Below are positions 36,380 to 45,064 of a stretch of 64,000 nt of DNA, piece after piece. How positions within the stretch are numbered: the stretch's first letter is position 1; every line of letters begins with the position of its first letter. A model generated the notes under the pieces. That model made no database searches. It saw only the letters and a program-made list of their open reading frames with translations, and had not been told where the DNA came from. The position numbers and the translations under genes were made by a program. Source of the DNA: Aliiglaciecola lipolytica E3 (GTDB taxonomy: Bacteria > Pseudomonadota > Gammaproteobacteria > Enterobacterales > Alteromonadaceae). Location of the stretch: contig NZ_BAEN01000068.1 of the NCBI RefSeq assembly GCF_000314975.1, positions 118,918 to 182,917 of the forward strand. The letters are read 5' to 3'.

Positions 36380-36715
36380 TGAAAATCTCCACTTATACAG
36401 GTTGTTGTTAGAATACATTCTATTTGGAGCAAAATGAATACCAATAAAAACAATAGTAAAATCAGTGTGTTAAATTTCACCTTGATTTTGAATTGGTACT
36501 AAAAGCGAATTATTAGTCAAAAATACTACTTAGACGTGCGTTTTGCAAAATTTCGAAACAATCAAACTAGTGCGGGATTTATCCCGTGGGTTTTTGTTGG
36601 GCGTAAAATGCGGGGATGAAGTGTAGGACGGGATTCATCCCGTTGGTGTGTTGATTTTGTTTTCCGGGCTAAAGCTCGCACTACAGTAAGTGCGGGCTTT
36701 AACCTATGGATGATA
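36380..36715. other. 336-base intergenic region between purH and the PspB-like gene
   Basis: The left half is AT-rich and probably carries the promoter of the leftward PspB-like gene. The right half (from 36,569) is filled with REP-like palindromes, listed separately. I see no additional coding sequence. Confidence 0.6.
36569..36709. repeat. REP-like palindromes (cluster B)
   Basis: Related to cluster A at 6,811. Element 1 (36,569-36,590) has stem CGGGAT/ATCCCG. Element 2 (36,622-36,646) has head TGTAG and stem CGGGAT/ATCCCG. Element 3 (36,664-36,686) is inverted, with an imperfect CGGGCT/AGCTCG stem and CTACA head. Element 4 (36,687-36,709) is degenerate. Elements 3 and 4 face each other head to head, as do elements 2 and 3 of cluster A. 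A half-element (CGGGGATGAA) precedes element 2. The cluster sits just after the purH stop. Confidence 0.78.
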
Positions 36716-38314
36716 TTAATGTTTAAAGTGACGCATGCCAGTAAATACCATGGCAATATTGTGCTCATCTGCCGCGGCGATTACTTCGTTATCACGCATG
36801 GAACCACCGGGTTGAATCACCGCTGTGATACCGGCCGCTGCCGCAGCGTCAATGCCGTCTCTAAACGGGAAGAATGCATCAGAAGCCATGACTGAACCTT
36901 TTACTTCAAGGTTTTCATCAGCAGCTTTAATGCCAGCGATTTTGGCCGAATATACTCGGCTCATCTGTCCTGCGCCAACTCCTATGGTCATGCTGTTTTT
37001 GCAATAAACAATAGCGTTCGATTTAACATACTTAGCCACTTTCCAAGTGAATATTAGATCTTTCAACTCTTCAGCAGTGGGTTGGCGCTTACTTACAACG
37101 CTAAGATCCTGCTCTTCAACCATACCGAAATCACGTTCTTGAACCAACAAACCACCGTTTACCCGTTTAAAATCGTAGCCGTCAGTAAGTTGTCCTAACC
37201 AATCACCGCATTCAAGTAAGCGTACGTTTTGTTTCGCAGCAACGATGTCGGCTGCGGCTTGACTGATTGTTGGTGCAATAATGACTTCTACAAATTGACG
37301 GTCAATAATGGCTTGTGCTGTTTTGGCATCTAGTTCACGGTTAAACGCGATAATTCCGCCAAACGCCGACGTTGGATCCGTTTTATATGCACGATCATAC
37401 GCGCTGAAAAGATCGTCTCCTAGAGCCACACCACAAGGGTTAGCATGTTTAACGATTACGCAAGCAGGTTCTGAAAATTCTTTAACACATTCTAATGCTG
37501 CGTCTGTATCGGCAATGTTATTGAATGATAGCTCTTTACCCTGCAGTTGTTTTGCAGTAGCAACAGATGCTTCTTGAATTTGATTTTCCACATAAAAAGC
37601 CGCAGATTGATGGCTATTCTCACCATAGCGCAAGTTTTGCTTTTTGCTAAATTGCATATTGTAGGTACGAGGAAACTCGCTATGCTCATGACCACAATCG
37701 TCTTCACACTCAGTGGAGTCAATGCGCGCACCAAAATAATTTGCAATCATGCCATCGTATTCGGCAGTGTGTTCAAATGCTGCAATTGCCAAATCAAAAC
37801 GTGTTTGATAAGTCAATGAGCCTTGGTTTTCAGACATTTCAGACAATACGCGCGGATAATCTTTTGCGTTAACGACTATTGTTACATCTTTATGGTTTTT
37901 TGCTGCGGCACGAACCATTGTAGGACCACCAATGTCAATATTTTCGATGGCGTCTTCTAACGAGCAATCCTCATTGGCCACGGTGGCAGCAAACGGATAT
38001 AAATTAACAACTACTAAATCGATAGCTTGAATGTTGTTTTCCTGCATCACTTCCTCATCAATACCACGGCGAGCTAATATACCGCCATGTACTTTTGGAT
38101 GAAGTGTTTTTACCCTTCCTGCCATAATCTCTGGGTGGCCAGTGTAATCAGAAACTTCTGTTACGTTTAGACCTGCGTCAGCTAACAATTTGGCAGTTCC
38201 GCCAGTAGACAGTAGTTCCACGCCTTGTTCAGCAAGGCTAGTGGCAAATTCAACAATACCAGATTTATCAGAAACACTTAATAGTGCGCGGCGGATGGGT
38301 TTAGCAGAAGTCAT
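36716..38314 (-). CDS. purH: Bifunctional AICAR transformylase / IMP cyclohydrolase PurH
   Basis: A 532-residue enzyme with an N-terminal IMP cyclohydrolase domain ([44 protein letters not shown]) and a C-terminal AICAR transformylase domain ([38 protein letters not shown]). It performs the last two steps of IMP synthesis. Between the domains a short Cys/His-rich acidic loop (CEDDCGHEH) replaces a metal-free stretch in E. coli. An upstream terminator separates it from fis. Confidence 0.96.
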   Translation of the reverse strand: MTSAKPIRRALLSVSDKSGIVEFATSLAEQGVELLSTGGTAKLLADAGLNVTEVSDYTGHPEIMAGRVKTLHPKVHGGILARRGIDEEVMQENNIQAIDLVVVNLYPFAATVANEDCSLEDAIENIDIGGPTMVRAAAKNHKDVTIVVNAKDYPRVLSEMSENQGSLTYQTRFDLAIAAFEHTAEYDGMIANYFGARIDSTECEDDCGHEHSEFPRTYNMQFSKKQNLRYGENSHQSAAFYVENQIQEASVATAKQLQGKELSFNNIADTDAALECVKEFSEPACVIVKHANPCGVALGDDLFSAYDRAYKTDPTSAFGGIIAFNRELDAKTAQAIIDRQFVEVIIAPTISQAAADIVAAKQNVRLLECGDWLGQLTDGYDFKRVNGGLLVQERDFGMVEEQDLSVVSKRQPTAEELKDLIFTWKVAKYVKSNAIVYCKNSMTIGVGAGQMSRVYSAKIAGIKAADENLEVKGSVMASDAFFPFRDGIDAAAAAGITAVIQPGGSMRDNEVIAAADEHNIAMVFTGMRHFKH

Positions 38315-38370
38315 TCTTTTACTCTTGTTTATAGATAGATTAAATTGACCAAATAGTCAGGTCGGGCAAA

Positions 38371-38398
38371 AACAAAAAGAGCACCAGGAGGTGCTCTT
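38371..38398 (-). terminator. Rho-independent terminator of the dusB-fis unit
   Basis: Read leftwards, a perfect 9-bp stem AAGAGCACC / GGTGCTCTT with a 4-base loop (38,377-38,398) is followed by a T-rich run. It lies 46 bases after the fis stop and before purH. Confidence 0.88.
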
Positions 38399-38443
38399 CT
38401 AATTAAATTGTTACTTGCAATATGGTTGGGGAAAACCCAATCA

Positions 38444-38743
38444 TTAGTTCATTCCGTATTGCTTTAACTTTTTACGAAGCGTACCACGGTTGATACCCAT
38501 CATGATAGCCGCGCGAGTTTGGTTTCCACGGGTAAAAGTCATGATTTCTTCCAATAAAGGCGCTTCCACTTCAGCTAAAACTAACTCGTATACATTTTCA
38601 ACGTCAGTGTTATCTAACTGTCTTAAATACTTGTTAACTGCTTGTTTAACAGAATCTCTCAAAGGCTTTTGTGCCTGAGTTTGAGAAGGTGTAGTCACTG
38701 TAGTAGTGAAAGGTGAAGTCACATTTTGATCGAACATAAACAT
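38444..38743 (-). CDS. fis: Nucleoid-associated protein Fis
   Basis: A 99-residue Fis. The C-terminal half ([28 protein letters not shown]) is the helix-turn-helix and nearly identical to E. coli Fis; the N-terminal beta-hairpin region with [12 protein letters not shown] is also conserved. Fis bends DNA and controls rRNA, recombination and growth-phase genes. ATG 38,743 is used; the ATG two codons later (38,737) aligns with the E. coli start and is equally possible. Second gene after dusB, the standard arrangement. Confidence 0.97.
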   Translation of the reverse strand: MFMFDQNVTSPFTTTVTTPSQTQAQKPLRDSVKQAVNKYLRQLDNTDVENVYELVLAEVEAPLLEEIMTFTRGNQTRAAIMMGINRGTLRKKLKQYGMN

Positions 38744-38766
38744 CGTGCTCTTTAGTTAATAAAAAA

Positions 38767-39759
38767 TTAAGCAGCAGGTGTCATTGAATGACACTCTGCC
38801 AGTTTTTCAAAATACGTATTCAATTGGTCGAGTTGCTCTTGAGCATCTTCGATTAAATTGAATTTAGCTCGAAATACGCGTTCCTTGTCGTGATCTGCTA
38901 AATACCACCCCACATGTTTGCGGGCTATTCTGGCTCCCATAAAGTCACCATGAAAATGGTGGACGTTACTGACATGTTCTAGCATGACGCTACGAACCTC
39001 ATCAATAGTTGGCGCGGGAAGCTCAACGCCGGTGTTCAGATAATGTAATATTTCTCGGAAAATCCAAGGGTTACCTTGTGCTCCTCGACCTATCATCAAT
39101 GCATCTGCATTGGTTTTATCAAGTACTTCTTTCGCTTTTAAAGCACAATTGATATCACCATTGGCAACGACAGGAATTGAGACCGATTGTTTAATTTTCG
39201 CAATCGTTTCAAATTCCGCATTGCCCTTGTACATACAGGCTTTTGTACGTCCATGCACCGCCAAGGATTGAATACCATTATTTTCAGCAATCTTCGCGAT
39301 TTCGACACCGTTTCGATTATCTTGGTTCCAACCGGTTCTAATTTTTAGCGTAACAGGTACGTTGACAGCATTGACAACCGATTGAATAATTTCTTCAACC
39401 AGTTTTGGGTATTGCAACAATGCAGACCCAGCCATCTTTTTATTCACTTTCTTAGCTGGACACCCCATATTAATATCAATAATTTGGGCGCCGTTACTAA
39501 CATTTAATTGTGCTGCTTGAGCCATGAGTTGCGGATCTGCGCCGGCGATCTGAACTGAGCGAATACCTGATTCACCAGTATGATCCATCCTTTGCTTAGA
39601 TTTGTCTGTATTCCAAACTTTTGGATTAGAAGACAGCATTTCTGACACCACAAGCCCTGCACCCAAACGTTTACACATTTGTCTAAAAGGTCTATCAGTT
39701 ACACCCGCCATGGGTGCTAACATGAGATTATTGTCTAATTCGTACTGACCAATCTGCAT
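38767..39759 (-). CDS. dusB: tRNA-dihydrouridine synthase DusB
   Basis: A 330-residue FMN-dependent enzyme. APMAGVTDRPFRQMC at the N-terminus, catalytic Cys100 in DINMGCPAKKVNKK, and FMN-binding VTLKIRTGW, AVHGRT and VVANGDI are all present. It reduces uridine 17 type positions in tRNA. ATG at 39,759 aligns with E. coli DusB; an upstream TTG at 39,786 adds a non-conserved extension. It forms an operon with fis, so fis expression starts from the promoter before dusB. Confidence 0.96.
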   Translation of the reverse strand: MQIGQYELDNNLMLAPMAGVTDRPFRQMCKRLGAGLVVSEMLSSNPKVWNTDKSKQRMDHTGESGIRSVQIAGADPQLMAQAAQLNVSNGAQIIDINMGCPAKKVNKKMAGSALLQYPKLVEEIIQSVVNAVNVPVTLKIRTGWNQDNRNGVEIAKIAENNGIQSLAVHGRTKACMYKGNAEFETIAKIKQSVSIPVVANGDINCALKAKEVLDKTNADALMIGRGAQGNPWIFREILHYLNTGVELPAPTIDEVRSVMLEHVSNVHHFHGDFMGARIARKHVGWYLADHDKERVFRAKFNLIEDAQEQLDQLNTYFEKLAECHSMTPAA

Positions 39760-40141
39760 GAAATAATAGGCCCCGTTATTGAACAATAAATGTTCGGCTA
39801 GTCAAAACGGGCGCTATATTACGGTTTTTTGACAGGTTTGAAAAGGCTAAATATTAGACAAAAGTATAATTTATTTGCTTTGAAGACCTTGACAGATAGT
39901 GCTTTCCATGGCCCGACCAGTGGTTTGAAATGATTTCAATCTAGGCTTCATAACAAATATTATTTGATTAACAGGGTGTTATGTTATTTTGTATTAATTT
40001 GTAACGCCCTGTTGTAATTTCGTTGGCTAGACTAATTGGTCCATTTTTATTTTTGTAAATTTTTTCAGAATAAATAAAATTAATCGATTTTTTGTGGTTA
40101 GCGCGAATTTTTATACCTAAAAATTACCTCGTTTAATCGTT
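39760..40141. other. 382-base non-coding region between prmA and dusB
   Basis: Strongly AT-rich. The dusB end holds the predicted fis promoter; the A/T tracts upstream (about 39,845-40,130) may include UP elements and Fis or other nucleoid-protein sites. No coding sequence or hairpin terminator for prmA is obvious. Confidence 0.55.
39816..39843 (-). promoter_or_regulatory. Predicted sigma-70 promoter of dusB-fis with a GC-rich discriminator
   Basis: Read leftwards: -35 TTTCAA (39,838-39,843), 16-base spacer, -10 TAATAT (39,816-39,821), then the discriminator AGCGCCCG. GC-rich discriminators are known for stringently controlled fis and rRNA promoters, so growth-rate and ppGpp/DksA control is likely. 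Transcription would start about 50 bases before the dusB ATG. Confidence 0.65.
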
Positions 40142-41020
40142 TTATTTTTTCTTACCTGAGACTCTTGCCCATTCACCTTCAATTGCTATTGGCTCCATTT
40201 CGAAGTCTGCTGAATATAACTGATTGATCTCTTCCGCTTGGGTTGCCAAAATCCCTGACAAAACAAGCAAGCCACCGGGTTTACAATAATCACTTATCAC
40301 TTCGCGCAGCTCTCTTAAAGGGCCAGCTAAAATGTTCGCAAGCACTACATCGGCTTGCATATCGGGTTGATCCTTGGGCAAGTAAACACTGATTTTGTCC
40401 GCCACATTATTGCGATTTGCGTTGTCTTTGCTGGCCAACAGGGCCTGTGGGTCTATGTCGATCCCCACGACAGATGCTGCACCTAATTTTAAGGCTGCAA
40501 TGCCTAAAATTCCTGATCCACAACCAAAATCAACTACGCTGCGGTCATCTAACGACAACGAGTCTAGCCATTGTAAGCACAGTGAAGTAGTCGGATGGGT
40601 ACCTGTACCGAAAGCAAGTCCTGGATCTAGCATGACATTAACGGCATTAGGATCAGGAATGTCACGCCAACTTGGGCAAATCCACAACCTTTTTCCGAAT
40701 TGGATCGGGTGAAAGTTGTCCATCCACTCGCGTTCCCAATCTTTATCTTCTAGTTGGTCTAATTTATGGTAAAATCCCTTACCTAATATTTTGGATTTCT
40801 CAAGTTGGGCTATAACGCGCTTCATGTTAAATTCAGCATCGTATAAACCAACTACTTGAGTATCTGGCCAAAGCATGACTTCGCCAGGTTTCGGTTCGTA
40901 CATTGGTGTATCTTTGGCGTCTGTAAAGGTGACTGCTTGTGCACCGTTTGCAGACAACATGTCGCCAATTTGTTCGGCGTTTTCAGCTTGAGTATTTATT
41001 TTGAGTTGTATCCAAGGCAT
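40142..41020 (-). CDS. prmA: Ribosomal protein L11 methyltransferase PrmA
   Basis: A 292-residue SAM-dependent methyltransferase. It has an N-terminal substrate-recognition domain ([42 protein letters not shown]), the [13 protein letters not shown] linker and the SAM motif [20 protein letters not shown], followed by NILAGPL. It trimethylates several positions of L11. In E. coli and relatives it precedes dusB-fis, as here. Confidence 0.96.
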   Translation of the reverse strand: MPWIQLKINTQAENAEQIGDMLSANGAQAVTFTDAKDTPMYEPKPGEVMLWPDTQVVGLYDAEFNMKRVIAQLEKSKILGKGFYHKLDQLEDKDWEREWMDNFHPIQFGKRLWICPSWRDIPDPNAVNVMLDPGLAFGTGTHPTTSLCLQWLDSLSLDDRSVVDFGCGSGILGIAALKLGAASVVGIDIDPQALLASKDNANRNNVADKISVYLPKDQPDMQADVVLANILAGPLRELREVISDYCKPGGLLVLSGILATQAEEINQLYSADFEMEPIAIEGEWARVSGKKK

Positions 41021-41114
41021 GCAAGGTTTCCTTAAAAGAGGTTATGCCATAGTATCAAGGAAGAGAAAAGTCGGCTCGTTAATTTTAATCTATATTCGGA
41101 AGAACATAATTTAG

Positions 41115-41876
41115 ATGTCAAATAAGCTGTATTTTATTTTGTTGTACTACATCGCTAATTTGTTCGTTGTAAATGAAACACTTGCAAAAGATGTGATCGA
41201 TTTCGCGGTGGGTTGGGATAAACCTCCTTACGTTATGGATAGGGCAAAATCGGGATTCGAAGTCGAATTGATCGAAGACGTTGTTGAGCGTATGGGATAT
41301 AAAGCTAATTTCGTTCAAATTCCATACGGTCGCTCTTATGAAATCCATAATATGCCCGATATTGATGCGGTTACTACCTTGAGTAGTAAGCTTGAATCAA
41401 AAAAAATTAGCCTTTCTAATGTATATATCCAATATCAAAATGTAGCCGTAACATTGGCGTCATCCGATTTAGTTTTGGATGAAGTGAGTGACTTGTCTCA
41501 ATTATCGATAGTCGCATTTCAATCAGCGCATCGAGTACTAGGGGAGGATTTCTCTAAAATGGCCTCTGCCAACCGTGCGTATAGAGAAGTGCCTGACCAA
41601 ACACGCCAATTGAAACTCCTTTTTAGCCAAAAGACTCAGGTTATTATTATGGATGTGAATATTTTCGCTCACATAAAAAAGGCGCTTGAAAAAAATGCTG
41701 ATGAGCAACAGGTTGTTATTCACCAGCTTTTTACACCTAATTTATATCGAGCAGGTTTTATCAATCATAAACTGCAAATGGAGTTTGATAATGTGTTACC
41801 CGCATACTTAACGTCTAAAGATTACCAACAGTTGGTTCAAAAATATCAATTCTACAATGCAGTTGTGGCCAACTAA
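41115..41876 (+). CDS. Periplasmic solute-binding-like protein (SBP_bac_3 type)
   Basis: A 253-residue exported protein. A signal peptide of about 24 residues (ends ETLA) is followed by a type II periplasmic binding fold: IDFAVGWDKPPYVMDRAKSGFEVELIEDVVERMGYKANF, then VTTLSSKLESKKISLS and a late LKLLFSQKTQVIIMD. This matches the amino-acid/HisJ-like family. No ABC permease or kinase lies beside it, so it may be an orphan or sensory binding protein. Its start has only a weak ribosome site. It is convergent with the S10 peptidase gene, 14 bases apart. Confidence 0.85.
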   Translation: MSNKLYFILLYYIANLFVVNETLAKDVIDFAVGWDKPPYVMDRAKSGFEVELIEDVVERMGYKANFVQIPYGRSYEIHNMPDIDAVTTLSSKLESKKISLSNVYIQYQNVAVTLASSDLVLDEVSDLSQLSIVAFQSAHRVLGEDFSKMASANRAYREVPDQTRQLKLLFSQKTQVIIMDVNIFAHIKKALEKNADEQQVVIHQLFTPNLYRAGFINHKLQMEFDNVLPAYLTSKDYQQLVQKYQFYNAVVAN

Positions 41877-41890
41877 TTTCCGCATGTGGT

Positions 41891-43396
41891 TTAAGGAAGA
41901 ATAAAAGTACGAATATCCTCAACCAAGGCTTTGAGTGATGGTTCATGGACGTACATCATATGGCCTGCCTCATAATATTTCATGGTGACACGATTCAAAT
42001 CAATTCCATGATGATTCATTGAGTGTTCAGTAGCAAAAAATGGCGTTGCTAAATCGTAATAGCCATTCGCAACGAAGACTCTGAAATCTTTGTTTTGGCG
42101 CATCCCTTTAGATATAAAAGGCGTAACATTAATAAAGCCTTGGCTACGTGCTGAACTGCCATATAACCAATTCCAATTACCAAACACTTCGCCACTTAAT
42201 ATGTGATACGGCTCAGTGCGCTTTACATCAATATCGTTAGCGAAGTAATGCTGAATGGCTGCTGTGTAGGCACCATCGATAGCATAAGATGCGGGGTCGG
42301 CTTCGAATTGATCTGTGACCACGTTGGCGTCTTCGCCTAAATATCGACTATCGAGCCTACCTACAACTTTACCTTGATCGCGCAGCAACTCTTTCATAAA
42401 TGGAAATTCACTTATACGCATATCGGATTGTTGAATATATTGTTTTTTCAGTCCGGTAAACGCGTGCAGTTTTTCCACTACATTTTGTATTTCTTGCGGG
42501 GTAGCCAAAGCACCTTTGAGCAATACTGTTGCGTATTCATTTAAGGCAAAATCTCGAGTAGCGTTGAGAAATTGTGATAAATCTTCCCAATCAGCTTTGT
42601 TTGGTACTTTGTCATGATACCAAGCCGTTGCGGCATAAGTAGGTAAAAACGTGACAAATGGCAAATCGTTCCCTTCGGTGAAATCTCCTGTTTGAAAATC
42701 AATGATTGATGAAATCAACAAGATCCCATTCAGATCAATAGAGCCCCAACCTTCTTGTAGCTCTTTTACCATTGCGCCCGCTCTTGTTGTACCGTAACTT
42801 TCACCGACCAAATATTTAGGGGAATTCCAACGATTATTTTCTGTGATATAAACACGCACAAACTCAGCGAGAATTTCCGCATCTTCTTTTACTCCCCAGA
42901 ATGCTTTACCTTTGTATTCGCCTAGTGGTTTTGAAAATCCTGTACCTACAGGGTCAATAAACACTAAATCAGCAATATCCAATAAACTTAGTGGGTTGTC
43001 CTTAAGGTTAAACGGCGCAGCGCCGACACGCTCGGCGTCGCTGGGCAAAACTACGCGTTTAGGCCCGAATAAGCCCATATGCATCCACACCGATGATGAT
43101 CCAGGGCCGCCATTAAAGACAAAAAGTAGCGGTCTTTTTTCGGCGTTTTTCACATTCGTTCGCGTGTACGCAATATGAAAAATACTTGCTTTAGGCTTCC
43201 CTTCTTTGTCGACTAGATGGCTGTCCCCTGCGTTTATTTGATAACTGACATTGTGACCGTTAAATTTTCCTTTATGTTGAGTCACACTCATACGTGCTTC
43301 GGGTATTGCTTTACTTTCTTGCTTGGTTTGCTCTTTCGCTGTGATATTAATTGCGAATAAGGTAGTGACAATTATGATGAATAGATTTTTTTTCAT
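41891..43396 (-). CDS. S10 family serine carboxypeptidase-like peptidase
   Basis: A 501-residue secreted serine peptidase. A signal peptide of about 20 residues ends NITA. The oxyanion region NGGPGSSS is at 95-102, the nucleophile is Ser200 in VGESYGTTRAG, Asp448 lies in GYYDLATPF and His479 in EAGHMMYVH. The full catalytic triad of the S10 carboxypeptidase family is present. Its physiological substrate is unknown, but a secreted exopeptidase fits a peptide-feeding marine bacterium with a type II secretion system. Confidence 0.92.
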   Translation of the reverse strand: MKKNLFIIIVTTLFAINITAKEQTKQESKAIPEARMSVTQHKGKFNGHNVSYQINAGDSHLVDKEGKPKASIFHIAYTRTNVKNAEKRPLLFVFNGGPGSSSVWMHMGLFGPKRVVLPSDAERVGAAPFNLKDNPLSLLDIADLVFIDPVGTGFSKPLGEYKGKAFWGVKEDAEILAEFVRVYITENNRWNSPKYLVGESYGTTRAGAMVKELQEGWGSIDLNGILLISSIIDFQTGDFTEGNDLPFVTFLPTYAATAWYHDKVPNKADWEDLSQFLNATRDFALNEYATVLLKGALATPQEIQNVVEKLHAFTGLKKQYIQQSDMRISEFPFMKELLRDQGKVVGRLDSRYLGEDANVVTDQFEADPASYAIDGAYTAAIQHYFANDIDVKRTEPYHILSGEVFGNWNWLYGSSARSQGFINVTPFISKGMRQNKDFRVFVANGYYDLATPFFATEHSMNHHGIDLNRVTMKYYEAGHMMYVHEPSLKALVEDIRTFILP

Positions 43397-43677
43397 TTTA
43401 TTTTGCTTTCAATCAAGAGGTTGTAAAATTTGTACGTCGCTCAATATATTAACCAACCCAAACTATTTTGGGTATGGTTAATACTCGCTTACCTGAAATA
43501 ACCCTAGGGTAAAGGCATAATTAACGTTTTTTGCTTAATCGTTAATCAATATATTCGAACATATATTCAACAGTTTAGCGTTTAATTTTAGTCATCGAAT
43601 GGCTTCTTTTGCGGAACTAAAAACCAACAAACGCAAATTAAATACCAGATTTAATTGAACTATTTTAAATATTTAAT
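43397..43677. other. Non-coding region upstream of the csp promoter
   Basis: About 280 AT-rich bases between the S10 peptidase start and the predicted csp promoter. It must contain the leftward peptidase promoter. No coding frame, repeat or hairpin of note was found. Confidence 0.5.
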
Positions 43678-43705
43678 TTGACACAATCCTAAAGTAAGGT
43701 ATTCT
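43678..43705 (+). promoter_or_regulatory. Predicted promoter of the cold-shock gene
   Basis: TTGACA at 43,678-43,683 (consensus -35), 16-base spacer, TATTCT at 43,700-43,705 (-10). Transcription would begin near 43,712, giving a 5' leader of about 140 bases, comparable with the long thermoregulated leaders of E. coli csp genes. Confidence 0.65.
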
Positions 43706-43851
43706 GCGCCTAGCTAAGAAAACCTCGTTAAAGATCTACATGTTCGTTGTTATATCGTTGTTCTTCGTCCTGTCGTTTTTAAGTTCGGTCTCTTTTTATG
43801 CTAAACCTGCCAAATTTGGCACCCAATTTAATTTTTACAGGAAGATATAAT

Positions 43852-44061
43852 ATGTCTGATAAAGTAGTAGGAACTGTTAAGTGGTTCAACGAAGATAAAG
43901 GTTTTGGTTTCATCGAGCAGCAAGGCGGTCCTGATGTGTTCGCACATTTCCGTTCAATCGTTGGTGACGGCTTCAAGACTCTTAAAGAAGGTCAAAAAGT
44001 TGAATTCACTATCGGTCAAGGCCAAAAAGGTCCTCAAGCTGAAAACATTCAAGTTATCTAA
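43852..44061 (+). CDS. Cold-shock protein, CspA family
   Basis: A 69-residue cold-shock domain protein. RNA-binding motifs RNP1 KGFGFI (16-21) and RNP2 VFAHF (29-33) are intact, with conserved KWFNEDKG at the start. It acts as an RNA chaperone. ATG at 43,852 follows AGGAAGATA and matches the family start; upstream frame is leader. A long 5' leader and strong promoter precede it, and a terminator follows. Confidence 0.96.
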   Translation: MSDKVVGTVKWFNEDKGFGFIEQQGGPDVFAHFRSIVGDGFKTLKEGQKVEFTIGQGQKGPQAENIQVI

Positions 44062-44108
44062 TTCAATTTATCATCAGACTTGTCTGGTGAATTGATAAGA
44101 AAACTAAG

Positions 44109-44136
44109 AAAGGCAATCATTTGATTGCCTTTTTTG
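44109..44136. terminator. Rho-independent terminator, csp and DUF6492 genes
   Basis: Stem GGCAATCA / TGATTGCC (44,112-44,119 with 44,122-44,129) followed by a T run on the plus strand. Because genes converge here, it can also act for the leftward DUF6492 gene. Confidence 0.82.
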
Positions 44137-44146
44137 TTTGTTCATT

Positions 44147-45064
44147 TTACTTATTTCTTGCTATTGGTTGAGCAGGTACAAACGGACTAATACGCTGCCA
44201 TACTTCTTCAGGCTCTAATCGCGACTTACTCCCCACAACACAAAACATCCCAGGGCATTCTTGTGAAAAGCTTTTAGCGGTATCCCATTGTTCGTAAGGA
44301 TGTGAATCATGTATCAATAACAGTTGCGGATGCGTTTGCGTTCCTGCGGTAATATGAAATTGATCAAGATTCTGTTTTTTCATAGCACACAAATAATATA
44401 AAGAATATTCCGTCCATTTGAGCATGAGAAACCGCGAAATCCGCCAATTTCTTGGGTCTTTCGGGTTGTGTAATGAACACACTGCTTTAACCCAGTCTTT
44501 CTTCCACACTCGGGTCAACTCTTCGCAAAGTTGTTTAGCTAAGGTCGTAGATAAAATAGCAGGTGTTACGTGCATCCCCTTTGACGTATCACCAACGTCT
44601 GCTGACATGCGTAATAGTCGTGCAGAAGATTTCCACCATTTGGGGTGAAATGCACGCGGTTCATACTGCAGCAATGCTTTGCCTTGATCGATTAATTTAT
44701 CAATGCTGAGCGGCTTTAAGCAGATCACATCAGCATCAAAAGTAATGTAGAAATCATCTGTGAACTGCTCATGAGCGGCGATTTTGACTATTTGCTGTTT
44801 ACGCCATCCACGCATTTGACTATGTTTGGCAAGCTCAGGTACAAGATCTTCTTCTGACATGACCACAGGATTAAATTGCGACCATTTCTGTACTTTTTCG
44901 CTAACAATTTGCACTTCATCAGGTGGGGTAACAATGAGAAATTTTGAGAACATGCCAGGTTCACAAAAAGCGTCCAAGGTTTTAAACAGAATTTCAGTTC
45001 TACCTAAGTCATCTACATCGTAACTTCCTCTCACGCTGAGAGGTAAAACTGCACCTATTGTCAT
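44147..45064 (-). CDS. DUF6492-like putative glycosyltransferase
   Basis: A 305-residue soluble protein resembling the DUF6492 family. It has MRGWRKQQIVKIAAHEQFTDDFYITFDADVICLKPL: a conserved RGWxKQQxxKxAA motif followed by a DADV sequence that resembles the DxD metal site of GT-A glycosyltransferases. No signal peptide or membrane helix. Its ATG overlaps the nucleotidyltransferase stop by 4 bases (ATGA), so the two are translationally coupled. Donor and acceptor are unknown. Confidence 0.72.
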   Translation of the reverse strand: MTIGAVLPLSVRGSYDVDDLGRTEILFKTLDAFCEPGMFSKFLIVTPPDEVQIVSEKVQKWSQFNPVVMSEEDLVPELAKHSQMRGWRKQQIVKIAAHEQFTDDFYITFDADVICLKPLSIDKLIDQGKALLQYEPRAFHPKWWKSSARLLRMSADVGDTSKGMHVTPAILSTTLAKQLCEELTRVWKKDWVKAVCSLHNPKDPRNWRISRFLMLKWTEYSLYYLCAMKKQNLDQFHITAGTQTHPQLLLIHDSHPYEQWDTAKSFSQECPGMFCVVGSKSRLEPEEVWQRISPFVPAQPIARNK

